38,919 nt of DNA, taken from contig CAYSDH010000026.1 in assembly GCA_964429805.1 (NCBI GenBank), positions 1 to 38,919 of the forward strand. The letters are read 5' to 3'. Position 1 is the first letter of the stretch, and the number at the start of each line of letters is the position of its first letter. Shown piece by piece: positions 22,574-31,522 of the stretch. The notes under the pieces were generated by a model. That model searched no databases and was not told the origin of the DNA. It saw only the letters and a list, made by a program, of their open reading frames with translations. This DNA is from CAYSDH01 sp964429805. GTDB lineage: Bacteria; Bacteroidota; Bacteroidia; Flavobacteriales_D; JABDKJ01. Position numbers and translations under genes: made by a program.

Positions 22574-25045
22574 TCAGAAGGGATAACCTATTCCCAAGTT
22601 AAAGTTAAATCTTGGACTGTATGGGCCGAGAGGTGCGTCTGGTGGAGTTAAAGTCTGATTATACTCTATCACGGCCTGGTCATAGTCGTCTTTGGGTTGA
22701 AATAGCCAACGCTCTCCTTTGCTGAGTGAAGGGTCTTTAAGCTGCGTAGCCAAGTCAAATCTGATGAGGAAATAATCAAAGTCTAGTCGAAGACCGAATC
22801 CTGCGCCCAGAGCTATTTCACTGATAAACTCTGAGGCTCTAAAGTGCCCGTTTGGCCTTAGTTCATCTTCATTTAAGAGCCAAATATTTCCTGCATCCAT
22901 GAAAAATGCGCCTTCGAGATAGTCGATCAAATTAAATCTGTACTCAAGGTTAGATTCGAGTTGTATGTCACCTATTTTGTCATAGGTCACTTCAGGCTCA
23001 AAAAAGCCACCAGGACCAATGGTTCTGGCGCGCCACGCTCTGAGTCCGTTGGCACCACCACTAAAGAAACTCTTTGAGAATGGCAGTACATTAAGATTAG
23101 CCAAAGGCACACCAAGGCCACCTGCCACACGTATGGCCAATGAGCTGCGATCGGTAAAATTACGGTAGAACCTAAAGTCATTACTGGTCTTCACGTAGTT
23201 TGAGAATCGAGTGCCTAAAAACTGAAAGCTTCCTGTCTCATCTTTTGGAGCGTTGGTCAAGTTATACAGACCTCTCAACACGTTACCGCTAAACTCAAGT
23301 CCACCTCTGAAGTACAGCGCGTTTTTCTTACTAAACCTGTCTCTATCATTATATATAAATGAATAGCTGGTTGCTGTAATGACATGATCTTGATAGGAGT
23401 CTGATAAAAATTGATCATTTAAGGCATCAAGGCGATCTTGAAATTCTTGTGACTTTTCGATTTCAATGATGCTGAGCTCCAGCGGGTTTATCTGATGTCT
23501 TTTCTTGGATGACTCGTTCCAGGCGTATCCTATAAAAGTGTTTACCAGACTGCGCGTATAATCTGGCCTTGACTGGAAACTATAGCTGGCATTGACCACA
23601 GTAGACGGGTTAATGGAGCGCGAAAAACGCTCAGATTTTATGGGAATTAAAAATTTGGGAAACGTAAATGAAATGGAAGGTCCGAACTCTCGGGTGTTTA
23701 AGTTGACATTTTCTTCTGTCCCTACGTCCGTGTCGCCACCGGTGTCGTCAGTCAGCAAGTTTTGGGCCTGCACTCCCCCATTTAGCTTGAGCTCCATGAC
23801 TTCTGCACCTCTAAATATGTTTTTGTGCCGATAGACGAGGTCTCCTTCTATACCGAGAAAACCTCCGCTGTTTGTGCCCTTGGTTTCAAAAGAAAAATTC
23901 TGCCTTCGTGCTGGTACCAGCGTGATAAACACATCTAAATAACCCGGACGATCAGGCACCACTTCAAATCTGTAACTCATGTGGGCAATAACCGAAAGCG
24001 ATGAAAGTCTGCGATATGTCAAGGCCAGTTTACTTTCTTGATAGTAAGAGCCCTGGTATAAAAAGGTGTTTTGTATGAGCACCTTTCGCTTCATGGGGAA
24101 AGTCGATGAATTGAGAAAAAGGTAGCCTCCCTCCTCGATGGTGTCTAGTGGCAACGACTCATCACCAATCTTATACTTGAAGTAAATCTGATTAAACTTA
24201 TATCGCTTGTGTGGCACTTTGACCAGCGAATCTGAACTCGCTGAATAGGGAACTTTTAAGTCACCTAAGTGATACTTGACATCTACTTTTCTATCTCCCT
24301 TTGTGCTGTCTACTTGAAAGTAAATGTGCTCTCGGCTGAAGCCATAGTAGCCGCTGTTTTTCATCAATTCAGTAAGGCGCTCTCGCTCTTCACCGAGCTT
24401 ATCTACATCAAACTGCATTCCTGGATAAAGGAATTGCTCTCGGTCTGGCTGAAGCACATACTGCTTGTATGACTCATTATCCAACTGATAATAAATACTG
24501 TCTACTGTGTATGGCTGCTGCGCGGTGAGGTGATAGTAGACGGTGGCCAATTTTGACTTCTCATTATACACCACAGAGTCTCTGACTTCATTATTGAAAT
24601 ATCCTTTTTTGACGAGGTAGGTGGTCAACTGATCATGCCCTTTTCTAACCAGCGCAGTGTCTAGAATTGTGGGTGGCTCACCGACCACTTCGCGCAGCCA
24701 CTCTCCAAATGTTCTTCCTGGGCCAAGCGGATTTTTCCCCTTGGCCAGTCGCTCTTCGTTTCGCGCAGCCCTGCGCTCATCTTTCTTTGCCCGCTTGACA
24801 TCCATCTTGTCAGGGTCAGGAAGATTATACATGTGAAGGTGAAAGCGGGTAAAAGGAAGTATTCTTTTATTTGGTCGCTGTTTGACTATCTCATTGAGTT
24901 CCTCTTTTGACAGATCAATGTTTTCATAGGTGAGCACATTCTTGTCTAAGAGGTATTCTCCATCGGCTAGTCGCTTGGTCGGATTGCAGGACATGAGCAT
25001 TGCCGAGAGGAAAAGGAGTGATATGTAGGTAAGACTTTTCAGCAA
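22574..25045 (-). CDS. tamL: BamA/TamA-family outer-membrane lipoprotein TamL
   Basis: An 823-residue Omp85-type protein, the Bacteroidetes partner of TamB in moving or assembling outer-membrane material. The N-terminus is a lipoprotein signal with lipobox LMSC (Cys20), which separates TamL from ordinary BamA/TamA. POTRA-like repeats follow (for example QQPYTVDSIYYQL), then a barrel with GGANGLRAWRARTIGPGG, the family loop-6 motif (encoded around 23010-23065), and a terminal strand ending in FNLGIGYPF. It diverges from a SpoU methyltransferase gene with a 43-bp gap, an arrangement I recall as common in this phylum. No tamB is in the window. Its downstream end carries only the palindrome at 22542 as a possible terminator. 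Confidence 0.9.
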   Translation of the reverse strand: MLKSLTYISLLFLSAMLMSCNPTKRLADGEYLLDKNVLTYENIDLSKEELNEIVKQRPNKRILPFTRFHLHMYNLPDPDKMDVKRAKKDERRAARNEERLAKGKNPLGPGRTFGEWLREVVGEPPTILDTALVRKGHDQLTTYLVKKGYFNNEVRDSVVYNEKSKLATVYYHLTAQQPYTVDSIYYQLDNESYKQYVLQPDREQFLYPGMQFDVDKLGEERERLTELMKNSGYYGFSREHIYFQVDSTKGDRKVDVKYHLGDLKVPYSASSDSLVKVPHKRYKFNQIYFKYKIGDESLPLDTIEEGGYLFLNSSTFPMKRKVLIQNTFLYQGSYYQESKLALTYRRLSSLSVIAHMSYRFEVVPDRPGYLDVFITLVPARRQNFSFETKGTNSGGFLGIEGDLVYRHKNIFRGAEVMELKLNGGVQAQNLLTDDTGGDTDVGTEENVNLNTREFGPSISFTFPKFLIPIKSERFSRSINPSTVVNASYSFQSRPDYTRSLVNTFIGYAWNESSKKRHQINPLELSIIEIEKSQEFQDRLDALNDQFLSDSYQDHVITATSYSFIYNDRDRFSKKNALYFRGGLEFSGNVLRGLYNLTNAPKDETGSFQFLGTRFSNYVKTSNDFRFYRNFTDRSSLAIRVAGGLGVPLANLNVLPFSKSFFSGGANGLRAWRARTIGPGGFFEPEVTYDKIGDIQLESNLEYRFNLIDYLEGAFFMDAGNIWLLNEDELRPNGHFRASEFISEIALGAGFGLRLDFDYFLIRFDLATQLKDPSLSKGERWLFQPKDDYDQAVIEYNQTLTPPDAPLGPYSPRFNFNLGIGYPF

Positions 25046-25088
25046 CGAATTCTAGTATCTTCACGCAAGACGAAAGTGCGCAAATCAA

Positions 25089-25832
25089 TTGATAAGTAAA
25101 AACGACATAAAGCGTCTGAGGATGCTTCATCAAAAAAAGTACCGCGATGCTCATGGACTGTTTCCTGTAGAAGGAGAAAAGTGCGTGAAAGAGGCGATAC
25201 TTAACAAGGCAAAAATCAAAGAAGTGTACGCCACGCCTGAGTGGATTGCTTCACTTGACCCAAAGACTGGACTCAGCAATGTTCATGAAGTGAGCCAAGC
25301 AGAATTGCAAAAAATCTGTCAGCAGAAAAACCCAAATGCTGCGCTGGCCATCGTTGAGCAGCAAGACCATAAACTGGATATTGATTCGCTGAAGGGCCGT
25401 GTGAGTATTGCCCTTGAAAGTGTGAGGGACCCTGGAAATCTTGGCACCATCATACGCATAGCAGATTGGTATGGTATAGACAATATCCTAGTCACCTCAG
25501 ATAGCGTAGAGCGTTACAATCATAAAGTGATACAGAGTAGTATGGGCGGAATTTTCAGAGTGAAGATTCATGAATGTAGTCTTGAAGAAACTTTATCAAA
25601 GGCATCGACTAATGGTGCACATGTGCTTGGCGCTGTGATGGACGGACGGTCCATACAGGAAAGTGAATGTCCTGAGGGGGCTATCCTTTTGTTTGGCAAT
25701 GAGTCTAAGGGTATCTCACCTGCACTTCGGTCGGTCTGCAATGAGCTAATACGGATAGATGGAGCTGGAAAAGCGGAAAGTCTGAATGTAGGCGTGGCGG
25801 CTGGAATAATCAGCCACTGGGCTTGTTCTTGA
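25089..25832 (+). CDS. SpoU/TrmH-family RNA 2'-O-methyltransferase
   Basis: A 247-residue SAM-dependent methyltransferase of the trefoil-knot (SPOUT) class acting on rRNA or tRNA ribose. The N-terminal substrate-binding part has HGLFPVEGEKCVKEA; the three SpoU motifs are ALESVRDPGNLGTIIRIADW (with the arginine and asparagine of motif 1), ILLFGNESKGIS and ESLNVGVAAGIISHWA. The only start giving the usual N-terminus ISKNDIKRLRMLHQKKYRD is TTG at 25089; the first ATG, at 25122, would remove 11 conserved residues, so TTG is chosen. The target site is not identifiable. It diverges from tamL and ends 5 bp from the convergent flavoprotein gene. Confidence 0.93.
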   Translation: MISKNDIKRLRMLHQKKYRDAHGLFPVEGEKCVKEAILNKAKIKEVYATPEWIASLDPKTGLSNVHEVSQAELQKICQQKNPNAALAIVEQQDHKLDIDSLKGRVSIALESVRDPGNLGTIIRIADWYGIDNILVTSDSVERYNHKVIQSSMGGIFRVKIHECSLEETLSKASTNGAHVLGAVMDGRSIQESECPEGAILLFGNESKGISPALRSVCNELIRIDGAGKAESLNVGVAAGIISHWACS

Positions 25833-25837
25833 TAATC

Positions 25838-27385
25838 TTAAACAGCTCTCTTTAAGGCAATTTGCTCTACGCAGCGCTGCCCGTCAATGGCGGCTGACAC
25901 TATTCCACCAGCAAATCCAGCGCCCTCGCCACAAGGGTACAGTCCACTCACACGAATGTGACTCAAGGACTCTCTATCGCGCGGAATTCTAATTGGCGAT
26001 GAAGTCCTCGACTCTGTGGCTACCACAATGGCTTCATTAGTTAAGTAGCCTTTCATTTTAGACCCAAATTCCTTAAACCCTTGTTGCAATACGTGATGAA
26101 TTCTTTTTGGCAACACCTGAGACAAGTCTTGGCTTGATGTGCCAGGGTGATAGCTGTTGTGCGGCAGGTCAGTTGATACTTTTCCTTCTACAAAATCAAC
26201 GAGGCGTTGAGCTGGTGCAACTTGGGTCTTCCCTCCTGCCTCCCATGCCCGCCTTTCTATCATGGACCGAAACTCGAGACCTTTGAAAGCACCATACTGC
26301 TCAAAGTCGATTAGATCTGCATCATTGACCTGGACCACAATGCCTGAGTTAGCATAGGGGTTATTTCTTTTGCTGGGGCTCCAACCGTTAGTCACCAACT
26401 CTTCTTGATTAGTGGCACATGGCGCGATTATACCTCCCGGGCACATGCAAAAGGAGTAGACTCCAGATTTTCCAACTTGGCAGACGAGATTATACGAAGC
26501 AGGTGGCAGATGCTCACCCCGCTCTGCCTTGCTATACTGCACTGAGTCAATAAGCGTTTGTGGATGCTCGACTCTTACACCCAAGGCAAACGACTGATAT
26601 TCTATTTCTATGCTTCGATCATGCAAAAGCCTAAACACATCATTGGCGGAGTGGCCAGTGGCGAGTATCAAGTCTTGGACCGGAACTTCTTGTTCACCAT
26701 TAATTTGAATGGACTTGAGGCAATCATTTTCCACCACTATATCGGTCATGCGAGAGTCAAATATGACCTCACCACCAGACTGCTCGATGGTCTGTCTCAT
26801 GGCTGTGATGATCTCTGGCAACTTATTGGTTCCGATATGCGGATGGGCGTTGACCAGTATATCGGCAGAAGCACCGTGAGCTACGAGGGTCTCTAAGACA
26901 GACTGCACATTGCCTCTTTTCTTAGACCGGGTATATAACTTACCGTCACTGTATGCGCCTGCGCCTCCTTCACCAAAGCAGTAATTACTTTCAGGATTGA
27001 CTACATGCTCTTTTGTAATACGGGCAATGTCTCTGCGTCTAGACCTGACATCTTTACCTCTTTCAAAAATTACTGGCTTAAGTCCGCTTTCTATGCACTT
27101 GAGTCCTGCGAAAAGCCCAGCTGGACCAGCACCGATTATATGGACAACCGGTTTTGTTGTCACATCTGTATACTTCGGAACATCTGGTTTTGGAATCTCC
27201 TCTTCATGATCAAACACCTCAACCTTGAGCACATACTGCACTCCTCTTCGAGCATCTAATGACCTCTTGACTAAGCGAAAAGGAATATCCTGAGCACCTC
27301 CGTAAGCTGACTCTACTGCCTGACGAATTTGACCTTCATCAAAGGCCCATTCTGGAGGGAGTGATATTTCAATTATTTCAGACAT
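25838..27385 (-). CDS. FAD-dependent oxidoreductase, COG2509 type
   Basis: A 515-residue flavoprotein of a widespread but uncharacterised family. An N-terminal ferredoxin-like part (about 1-75) precedes the FAD-binding Rossmann motif HIIGAGPAGLFAGLKCIESG (82-101). YCFGEGGAGAYSDGKLYTR and the C-terminal GLYPCGEGAGFAGGIVSAAIDG are typical of COG2509 proteins. Substrate and partner are unknown. The ATG at 27385 (MSEIIEIS) is used; the in-frame GTG at 27406 lies inside a terminator hairpin. Its start codon follows the T-run of the upstream terminator directly, so transcription must come from read-through or from a promoter inside the preceding gene. No consensus promoter is seen. Confidence 0.88.
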   Translation of the reverse strand: MSEIIEISLPPEWAFDEGQIRQAVESAYGGAQDIPFRLVKRSLDARRGVQYVLKVEVFDHEEEIPKPDVPKYTDVTTKPVVHIIGAGPAGLFAGLKCIESGLKPVIFERGKDVRSRRRDIARITKEHVVNPESNYCFGEGGAGAYSDGKLYTRSKKRGNVQSVLETLVAHGASADILVNAHPHIGTNKLPEIITAMRQTIEQSGGEVIFDSRMTDIVVENDCLKSIQINGEQEVPVQDLILATGHSANDVFRLLHDRSIEIEYQSFALGVRVEHPQTLIDSVQYSKAERGEHLPPASYNLVCQVGKSGVYSFCMCPGGIIAPCATNQEELVTNGWSPSKRNNPYANSGIVVQVNDADLIDFEQYGAFKGLEFRSMIERRAWEAGGKTQVAPAQRLVDFVEGKVSTDLPHNSYHPGTSSQDLSQVLPKRIHHVLQQGFKEFGSKMKGYLTNEAIVVATESRTSSPIRIPRDRESLSHIRVSGLYPCGEGAGFAGGIVSAAIDGQRCVEQIALKRAV

Positions 27386-27390
27386 AAAAA

Positions 27391-27414
27391 ACCCTTCCGC
27401 TCGCACGGAAGGGT
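27391..27414 (-). terminator. Terminator after the T9SS protein gene
   Basis: A perfect 9-bp stem, ACCCTTCCG with CGGAAGGGT, and a 6-nt loop; on the minus strand it is followed by a run of six T. The ATG of the next gene comes straight after the T-run (GGGTTTTTTATG). It lies 28 bp past the stop of the 443-residue secreted protein gene. Confidence 0.9.
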
Positions 27415-27442
27415 ATCTCGTTTAATTCTTTTAGATGTGCTA

Positions 27443-28774
27443 TCACTTGATGATAAACGTCTTAGCAGAAACCAAACCATTTCCTTGAACCATAAGAAGG
27501 TATGAACCGGCAGTAAAACCTGTGAGGTCAAGTACACTGTATTCAGACTCCACTCTCTGAGTGCTCTTCACAGCTCCTTTGTTGTCTAGAATAAGCATTG
27601 TTGCACCTATTACTTCAGTCGGTGTTGTGACATTAAGGATGTCAGATGTCGGATTAGGGAAAATCGACATGTCAATCTGAATCAAATCATCTAGTCCAAC
27701 TACAGCAGTGATATCCGCAGCAAAACGTGGATCAATTTGAAACTGGAAAGACGCCCCGTCATACCTCACCATGCCTGTCACATCATATTCTTCATTGAGC
27801 ACTGGTGCAAACGTGTAAAAATGTTCTCCCACTTTCACGAGTCCAATTCCATCAGAAATCAACCAAAAACCATCTGAAGGAAGAGATGTACACTCCCCGA
27901 CAGTCTTGACCAACACACTCTCATATGACTCTGCGTTGAGATTGCTATTAGACACTTCAGTGACCACTAGCGGATTACCTGAAGAGACTAGCGCATACTC
28001 GTTGATTGCGGCCATTTGCGTAACACCGTCAAACTCAAAAATTGTCCCTTCTATAGTCACCTTGTCTCCTAGTGCTGGCGTGTTGGCAAAGTCAGAGACT
28101 AAAATTCCACCCCACTCTCCTGGGCTCTCTTGCAAGTAGTACTCAAAATTGCCTGCTGCTGAGACAGTTCCTGATATGATTAGCGTAGAATCTTTGTAAG
28201 CGCTTTCCCCACCAGCCACTACATTTGACTGAATCTCTATGATTGATACTTCGGGAACCACTGGCGCAACACCCACACTCACTTCTATACGATCTACTAT
28301 AACTGTACCCACCACAGTAGAAAGCAACACCTCAGCCACACTTGTTGACTGCTCTGGTGAAATCTGCTGTACAAAACTTGTTTGTGTCGATGAGTTAACC
28401 GTGACATAAGGATTCCAAGGTATAAAACCTCCATCTCCGTCACTTAGTTCTGCATCGTTTAGACCAGTTCTAATTTGACCAAAGCCTCTCACCCACACTT
28501 CCACATTATAATAGACTCCTAACTCGAGTGTCACATTTGTAGAAGCCATGATTCGTGCCGCTCCAAACTCATTAATCAACTCTGCGGCTGCTGTGCCAAA
28601 TTCAGGACTGTCCGTCCATTGCTCTACACTGTCAGCAATGAACTGCCTGTGCACTCCTTGCCAGTCATTAGGAAGTGAATCATTCCAGTTATCAAAATTG
28701 CTCTCAAACACTATTTGAGCATTTCCGAAAAGTGCGCTGAGTGTGAAAATTAGAATAGGTAGTAGTTTCTTCAT
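27443..28774 (-). CDS. T9SS-secreted protein with carbohydrate-binding-like and OB-fold-like domains (paralogue A)
   Basis: A 443-residue protein with signal peptide (LLPILIFTLSALFGNAQ) and a C-terminal type A T9SS sorting domain (FPNPTSDILNV ... GSYLLMVQGNG ... TFIIK). Residues about 20-170 resemble a jelly-roll, CBM-like module (IVFESNFDNWNDSLPNDW...). The middle (about 175-355) resembles the OB-like domain found with secreted nucleases of the YhcR/ExeM type: SIIEIQ, LIISGTVSAAGNFEYYLQE, WGGILVSD, LGDKVTIEGTIFEF. No nuclease domain is present in this protein. It has a likely promoter at 28810-28817 and its own terminator. It is a paralogue of the neighbour at 28920-30248, nearly identical in length and domain order. 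Probably surface-bound or released; ligand not known. Confidence 0.85.
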   Translation of the reverse strand: MKKLLPILIFTLSALFGNAQIVFESNFDNWNDSLPNDWQGVHRQFIADSVEQWTDSPEFGTAAAELINEFGAARIMASTNVTLELGVYYNVEVWVRGFGQIRTGLNDAELSDGDGGFIPWNPYVTVNSSTQTSFVQQISPEQSTSVAEVLLSTVVGTVIVDRIEVSVGVAPVVPEVSIIEIQSNVVAGGESAYKDSTLIISGTVSAAGNFEYYLQESPGEWGGILVSDFANTPALGDKVTIEGTIFEFDGVTQMAAINEYALVSSGNPLVVTEVSNSNLNAESYESVLVKTVGECTSLPSDGFWLISDGIGLVKVGEHFYTFAPVLNEEYDVTGMVRYDGASFQFQIDPRFAADITAVVGLDDLIQIDMSIFPNPTSDILNVTTPTEVIGATMLILDNKGAVKSTQRVESEYSVLDLTGFTAGSYLLMVQGNGLVSAKTFIIK

Positions 28775-28809
28775 TCTGTTTTTTTTTAGTCCGATAATCA
28801 GGACGGCTT

Positions 28810-28817
28810 CAAAAATA
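28810..28817 (-). promoter_or_regulatory. Candidate promoter -7 of paralogue A
   Basis: On the minus strand this reads TATTTTTG, matching TAnnTTTG, about 36 bp before the start codon and just after the terminator of the upstream gene. A matching -33 TTG at the usual distance is not clear, so the call is moderate. Confidence 0.5.
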
Positions 28818-28867
28818 AACCAATTTGGGACTTGAATGATTGCACGGAGGATGAATCAAAAACAAAA

Positions 28868-28894
28868 AGCCCTGCATCATTGGGATGCAGGGCT
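28868..28894 (-). terminator. Terminator after paralogue B
   Basis: A perfect 11-bp stem, AGCCCTGCATC with GATGCAGGGCT, and a 5-nt loop, followed on the minus strand by TTTTTGTTTTTG. It separates the TonB-receptor operon from paralogue A. Confidence 0.92.
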
Positions 28895-28919
28895 AGTTAA
28901 AATCTTAATACGCTAACTA

Positions 28920-30248
28920 TCAGCGGATTACTAACGAACTAGTTGAGAAGAGTCCTTCTGAAACTAACTGAACTGTGTAGCTTCCTGCTGACAAATCATT
29001 GACATCAATCTGAATGAGCTCGTTGAAGGCAACTACGGCCTTGACCAGTCTTCCTTGAGTATCATAGATAAGGATCTCAGCATTAGTCATGTCTGAAGCT
29101 GTCTGAACTATCAGCACATCCTCTACTGGATTTGGGTACATAGAGAAAAGTGCTACTTCACTTTCAACCAATGCGCTCACTTGAGACACATCATTGCCAT
29201 CTCTCGGCTCTACTTTAAATGCACCAAAACTGTAGTTCATTGGTCCCATCACTTGATAGTTTAAAGACAATGTTGGGTCAAAAATGAACATCTGATCATC
29301 TATCATGATGTCACCTGAGCCGTCATTAATCAACCATTCTCCATACTGATTAGGCAATTCACTGCAGAGTCCTTCGGCCAACACAAATAGACCTTCATAC
29401 TTTTCATCATTGAGATTGGCAGAGCCATCAACCACAGCTTGAAAGGCATTACCAGAAGATACTACCGTGTAATCATCTACACTGTGCAGGCGAGTAAAAT
29501 TGAAAAACTCTTCAACGAGTGCAGAGATCATTATCTCGTCACCGATGGCAGGCACGTTGTCAAAGTCTTCGACAAAGATTCCACTCCACGACTCATCAGC
29601 ATCTTGCATGTAGTATCCATTATCTGCGACAGCTGTTACCACACCACTAGTCACCACTTCAAGATTGTTTACTGGTGAATCTCCAGATGCATCTGTAGTA
29701 AATTGGATATCATATATAGAGACTTCTACTGGGTCAACTGGAATTCCTATTCTCAACTCCACTCTGTCTACCTCAACAGTTCCATTTCGAGTCGAGAGTA
29801 TTAGCTCCATGGCATCATAGGTGGTATCTGGAGAGACGATTTGAACATAGCTCTCTACAGTGTTGCTCGCCACAATGACGTAAGGGTTGTAGTTACCATA
29901 TCCTGAGTCACCTCCGTCTAAATCTCCGTCAAAAAGATTTGTTCGGATTTCACCATTACCGCGTACCCAAAATTCTACTTCGTAGGTTTCGCCTTCTACT
30001 AATGAGAGCAGCTCTGAAGTAAACCTTCTGTGCTGAGACTCATTATTTACAAGTGCTGCTAAAGAAGTTCCATAAGTGGCTCCGGTAGTCACTTCATCTA
30101 CACTGTCAGCTTCAATATTTGTTTTGAACCCAAACCAATCGTTAGGCGTTGAGTCGTTCCAATTGCTCAAGTCACTTTCAAAAATAATTTGAGATTGAAG
30201 TCCGCATGAGACACTAAGTGCCAGAAGTATGATGTAAATTTTTTTCAT
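28920..30248 (-). CDS. T9SS-secreted protein with carbohydrate-binding-like and OB-fold-like domains (paralogue B)
   Basis: A 442-residue paralogue of the 27443 gene: signal peptide MKKIYIILLALSVSCGLQSQ, an N-terminal jelly-roll-like module (IIFESDLSNWNDSTPNDW...), an OB-like middle (SIYDIQFTTD, VVTSGVVTAVADNGYYMQD, WSGIFVEDFDNVPAIGDEI) and a T9SS type A sorting domain (MYPNPVEDVLIV ... SAGSYTVQLVSEG). The start at 30248 begins the signal peptide; the longer frame to 30308 overlaps the upstream gene and is rejected. It follows the DUF5689 lipoprotein gene by 23 bp, so it belongs to the TonB-receptor operon. The similarity of the OB-like region to parts of secreted nucleases suggests nucleic-acid binding at the cell surface, but that is inference. 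Confidence 0.85.
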   Translation of the reverse strand: MKKIYIILLALSVSCGLQSQIIFESDLSNWNDSTPNDWFGFKTNIEADSVDEVTTGATYGTSLAALVNNESQHRRFTSELLSLVEGETYEVEFWVRGNGEIRTNLFDGDLDGGDSGYGNYNPYVIVASNTVESYVQIVSPDTTYDAMELILSTRNGTVEVDRVELRIGIPVDPVEVSIYDIQFTTDASGDSPVNNLEVVTSGVVTAVADNGYYMQDADESWSGIFVEDFDNVPAIGDEIMISALVEEFFNFTRLHSVDDYTVVSSGNAFQAVVDGSANLNDEKYEGLFVLAEGLCSELPNQYGEWLINDGSGDIMIDDQMFIFDPTLSLNYQVMGPMNYSFGAFKVEPRDGNDVSQVSALVESEVALFSMYPNPVEDVLIVQTASDMTNAEILIYDTQGRLVKAVVAFNELIQIDVNDLSAGSYTVQLVSEGLFSTSSLVIR

Positions 30249-30271
30249 TGTTAATCGCTTTATTCTGTTAA

Positions 30272-31519
30272 TCAGTTTTCGAATATGGCTATGTTGTCTA
30301 ATTCCCAAGTCGCTCCGTCAGAGGCAGAACCTGTGTATCTGAACCCGATTCTCGTGTTAGCCGAAATATATGGGCTGAGGTCAATTGTACCTGAGACAGT
30401 TTCTTCCCAACCACCAGGCGAAAGGTTTGCAGACAAGACATTCCAAGTGGCACTGTTAGGGTCACCACCATTATAATCAGTACTCACAAATACTTCCATG
30501 TCAGGCCCATCATAGTTGGCTATAGATAGAAATGAAAGTGCTGGAGAAGTTGTCTCAGTCAAATTGATTGCCGGTGACAACAACCACACGTCACTCGGGT
30601 CGTTGGCACTTCCTGTCCAGTTCGTTGCTTTGGCGAAGTTGTTTCCGCTAAATTCATCAATGAACCAGTCATCAGAACCTACTACGATGTAGTTGGACCA
30701 TCCGCCTGAGGTAATGCTTAGGTCTTCAAAGTTTTTGAACAGGATGTATTCACCAGTTGAACCATCACATCTAAGCTCTGGAAGGTTTACTTCACTGACT
30801 CTCCGTAATAGCAACTGTCTGTCATCATTAAAGCGACTCAGAATAGCTGTCACTGAACCACTACCACCTGGCACCAACTGTGCTGCAAAACTCGAGAAGT
30901 CACTCGTACGGACTATCACTTCATTACCACTACAGTCTTGTAGGTATCTGTTTTGAGCAGAGGTTCCGTTGACATCCGCATACGAGGCACCGAGGTCACC
31001 GTCAACAAACTCAACGTCTTCGATGGTAACAAGTCTTCCAACATAATAGTCGTCACTCAATGCCTGAGACATAGTGATCACTGCTGGCTCTTCATACTCA
31101 CCATTTGCCTGGATAACTACTTGCTTATCGACATCTACAGAGTCGAGTTGAAGTAATTCTGCATACTCAGATATAGTAGATCCGTTGAGGTTTACTCGTA
31201 TGCGGTCTCCTATATATACTCCTCCATTGGCGATTGTTCGCATGTTGAGCGCAGAAGTAGAGTCTTGAATGAATACACTCTTGTAGAAGTTCCCTCCTAC
31301 TTTATCGGCAGTCACTGTTGCAAAAATGCTGAAGTCTTCTGTGAACTTATAGGTACCAGAGTCTTGAAAAATTTGCTGCAAATCACCAATGGTCAGCACA
31401 TTGCCTTCCGGGATTTGGTTTAGAGGCGGCTCATCTAAAGTTCTTTCACAAGAACTAAAAATTGCTGCAAGCGCAAGTGCCATCGCGGTAATAATGAGAT
31501 AATTGTTTTTCATTGTCAT
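30272..31519 (-). CDS. DUF5689-domain lipoprotein with C-terminal choice-of-anchor J-like domain
   Basis: A 415-residue envelope lipoprotein: the signal ends with lipobox FSSC (about residue 26). Residues about 35-250 look like DUF5689, with VTADKVGGNFYKSVFIQDSTSALNM and IYIGDRIRVNLNGSTISEY-like strands (OB-like, compatible with ligand binding). Residues about 260-415 resemble choice-of-anchor J / jelly-roll modules (WLLSPAINL, PALSFLSIANYDGPDMEVFVSTDY, RIGFRYTGSASDGATWELDNIAIF). It begins 3 bp after the stop of the TonB-dependent receptor gene, as SusD-like or other substrate-binding lipoproteins do, so it probably sits on the receptor as a surface binding partner. Ligand unknown; nucleic acid is possible given the neighbours. 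Confidence 0.85.
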   Translation of the reverse strand: MTMKNNYLIITAMALALAAIFSSCERTLDEPPLNQIPEGNVLTIGDLQQIFQDSGTYKFTEDFSIFATVTADKVGGNFYKSVFIQDSTSALNMRTIANGGVYIGDRIRVNLNGSTISEYAELLQLDSVDVDKQVVIQANGEYEEPAVITMSQALSDDYYVGRLVTIEDVEFVDGDLGASYADVNGTSAQNRYLQDCSGNEVIVRTSDFSSFAAQLVPGGSGSVTAILSRFNDDRQLLLRRVSEVNLPELRCDGSTGEYILFKNFEDLSITSGGWSNYIVVGSDDWFIDEFSGNNFAKATNWTGSANDPSDVWLLSPAINLTETTSPALSFLSIANYDGPDMEVFVSTDYNGGDPNSATWNVLSANLSPGGWEETVSGTIDLSPYISANTRIGFRYTGSASDGATWELDNIAIFEN

Positions 31520-31522
31520 GAT

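Noticed and set aside
30249..30308. Longer N-terminus for T9SS paralogue B
   Set aside because: It overlaps the DUF5689 gene and would place 20 residues before a good signal peptide.
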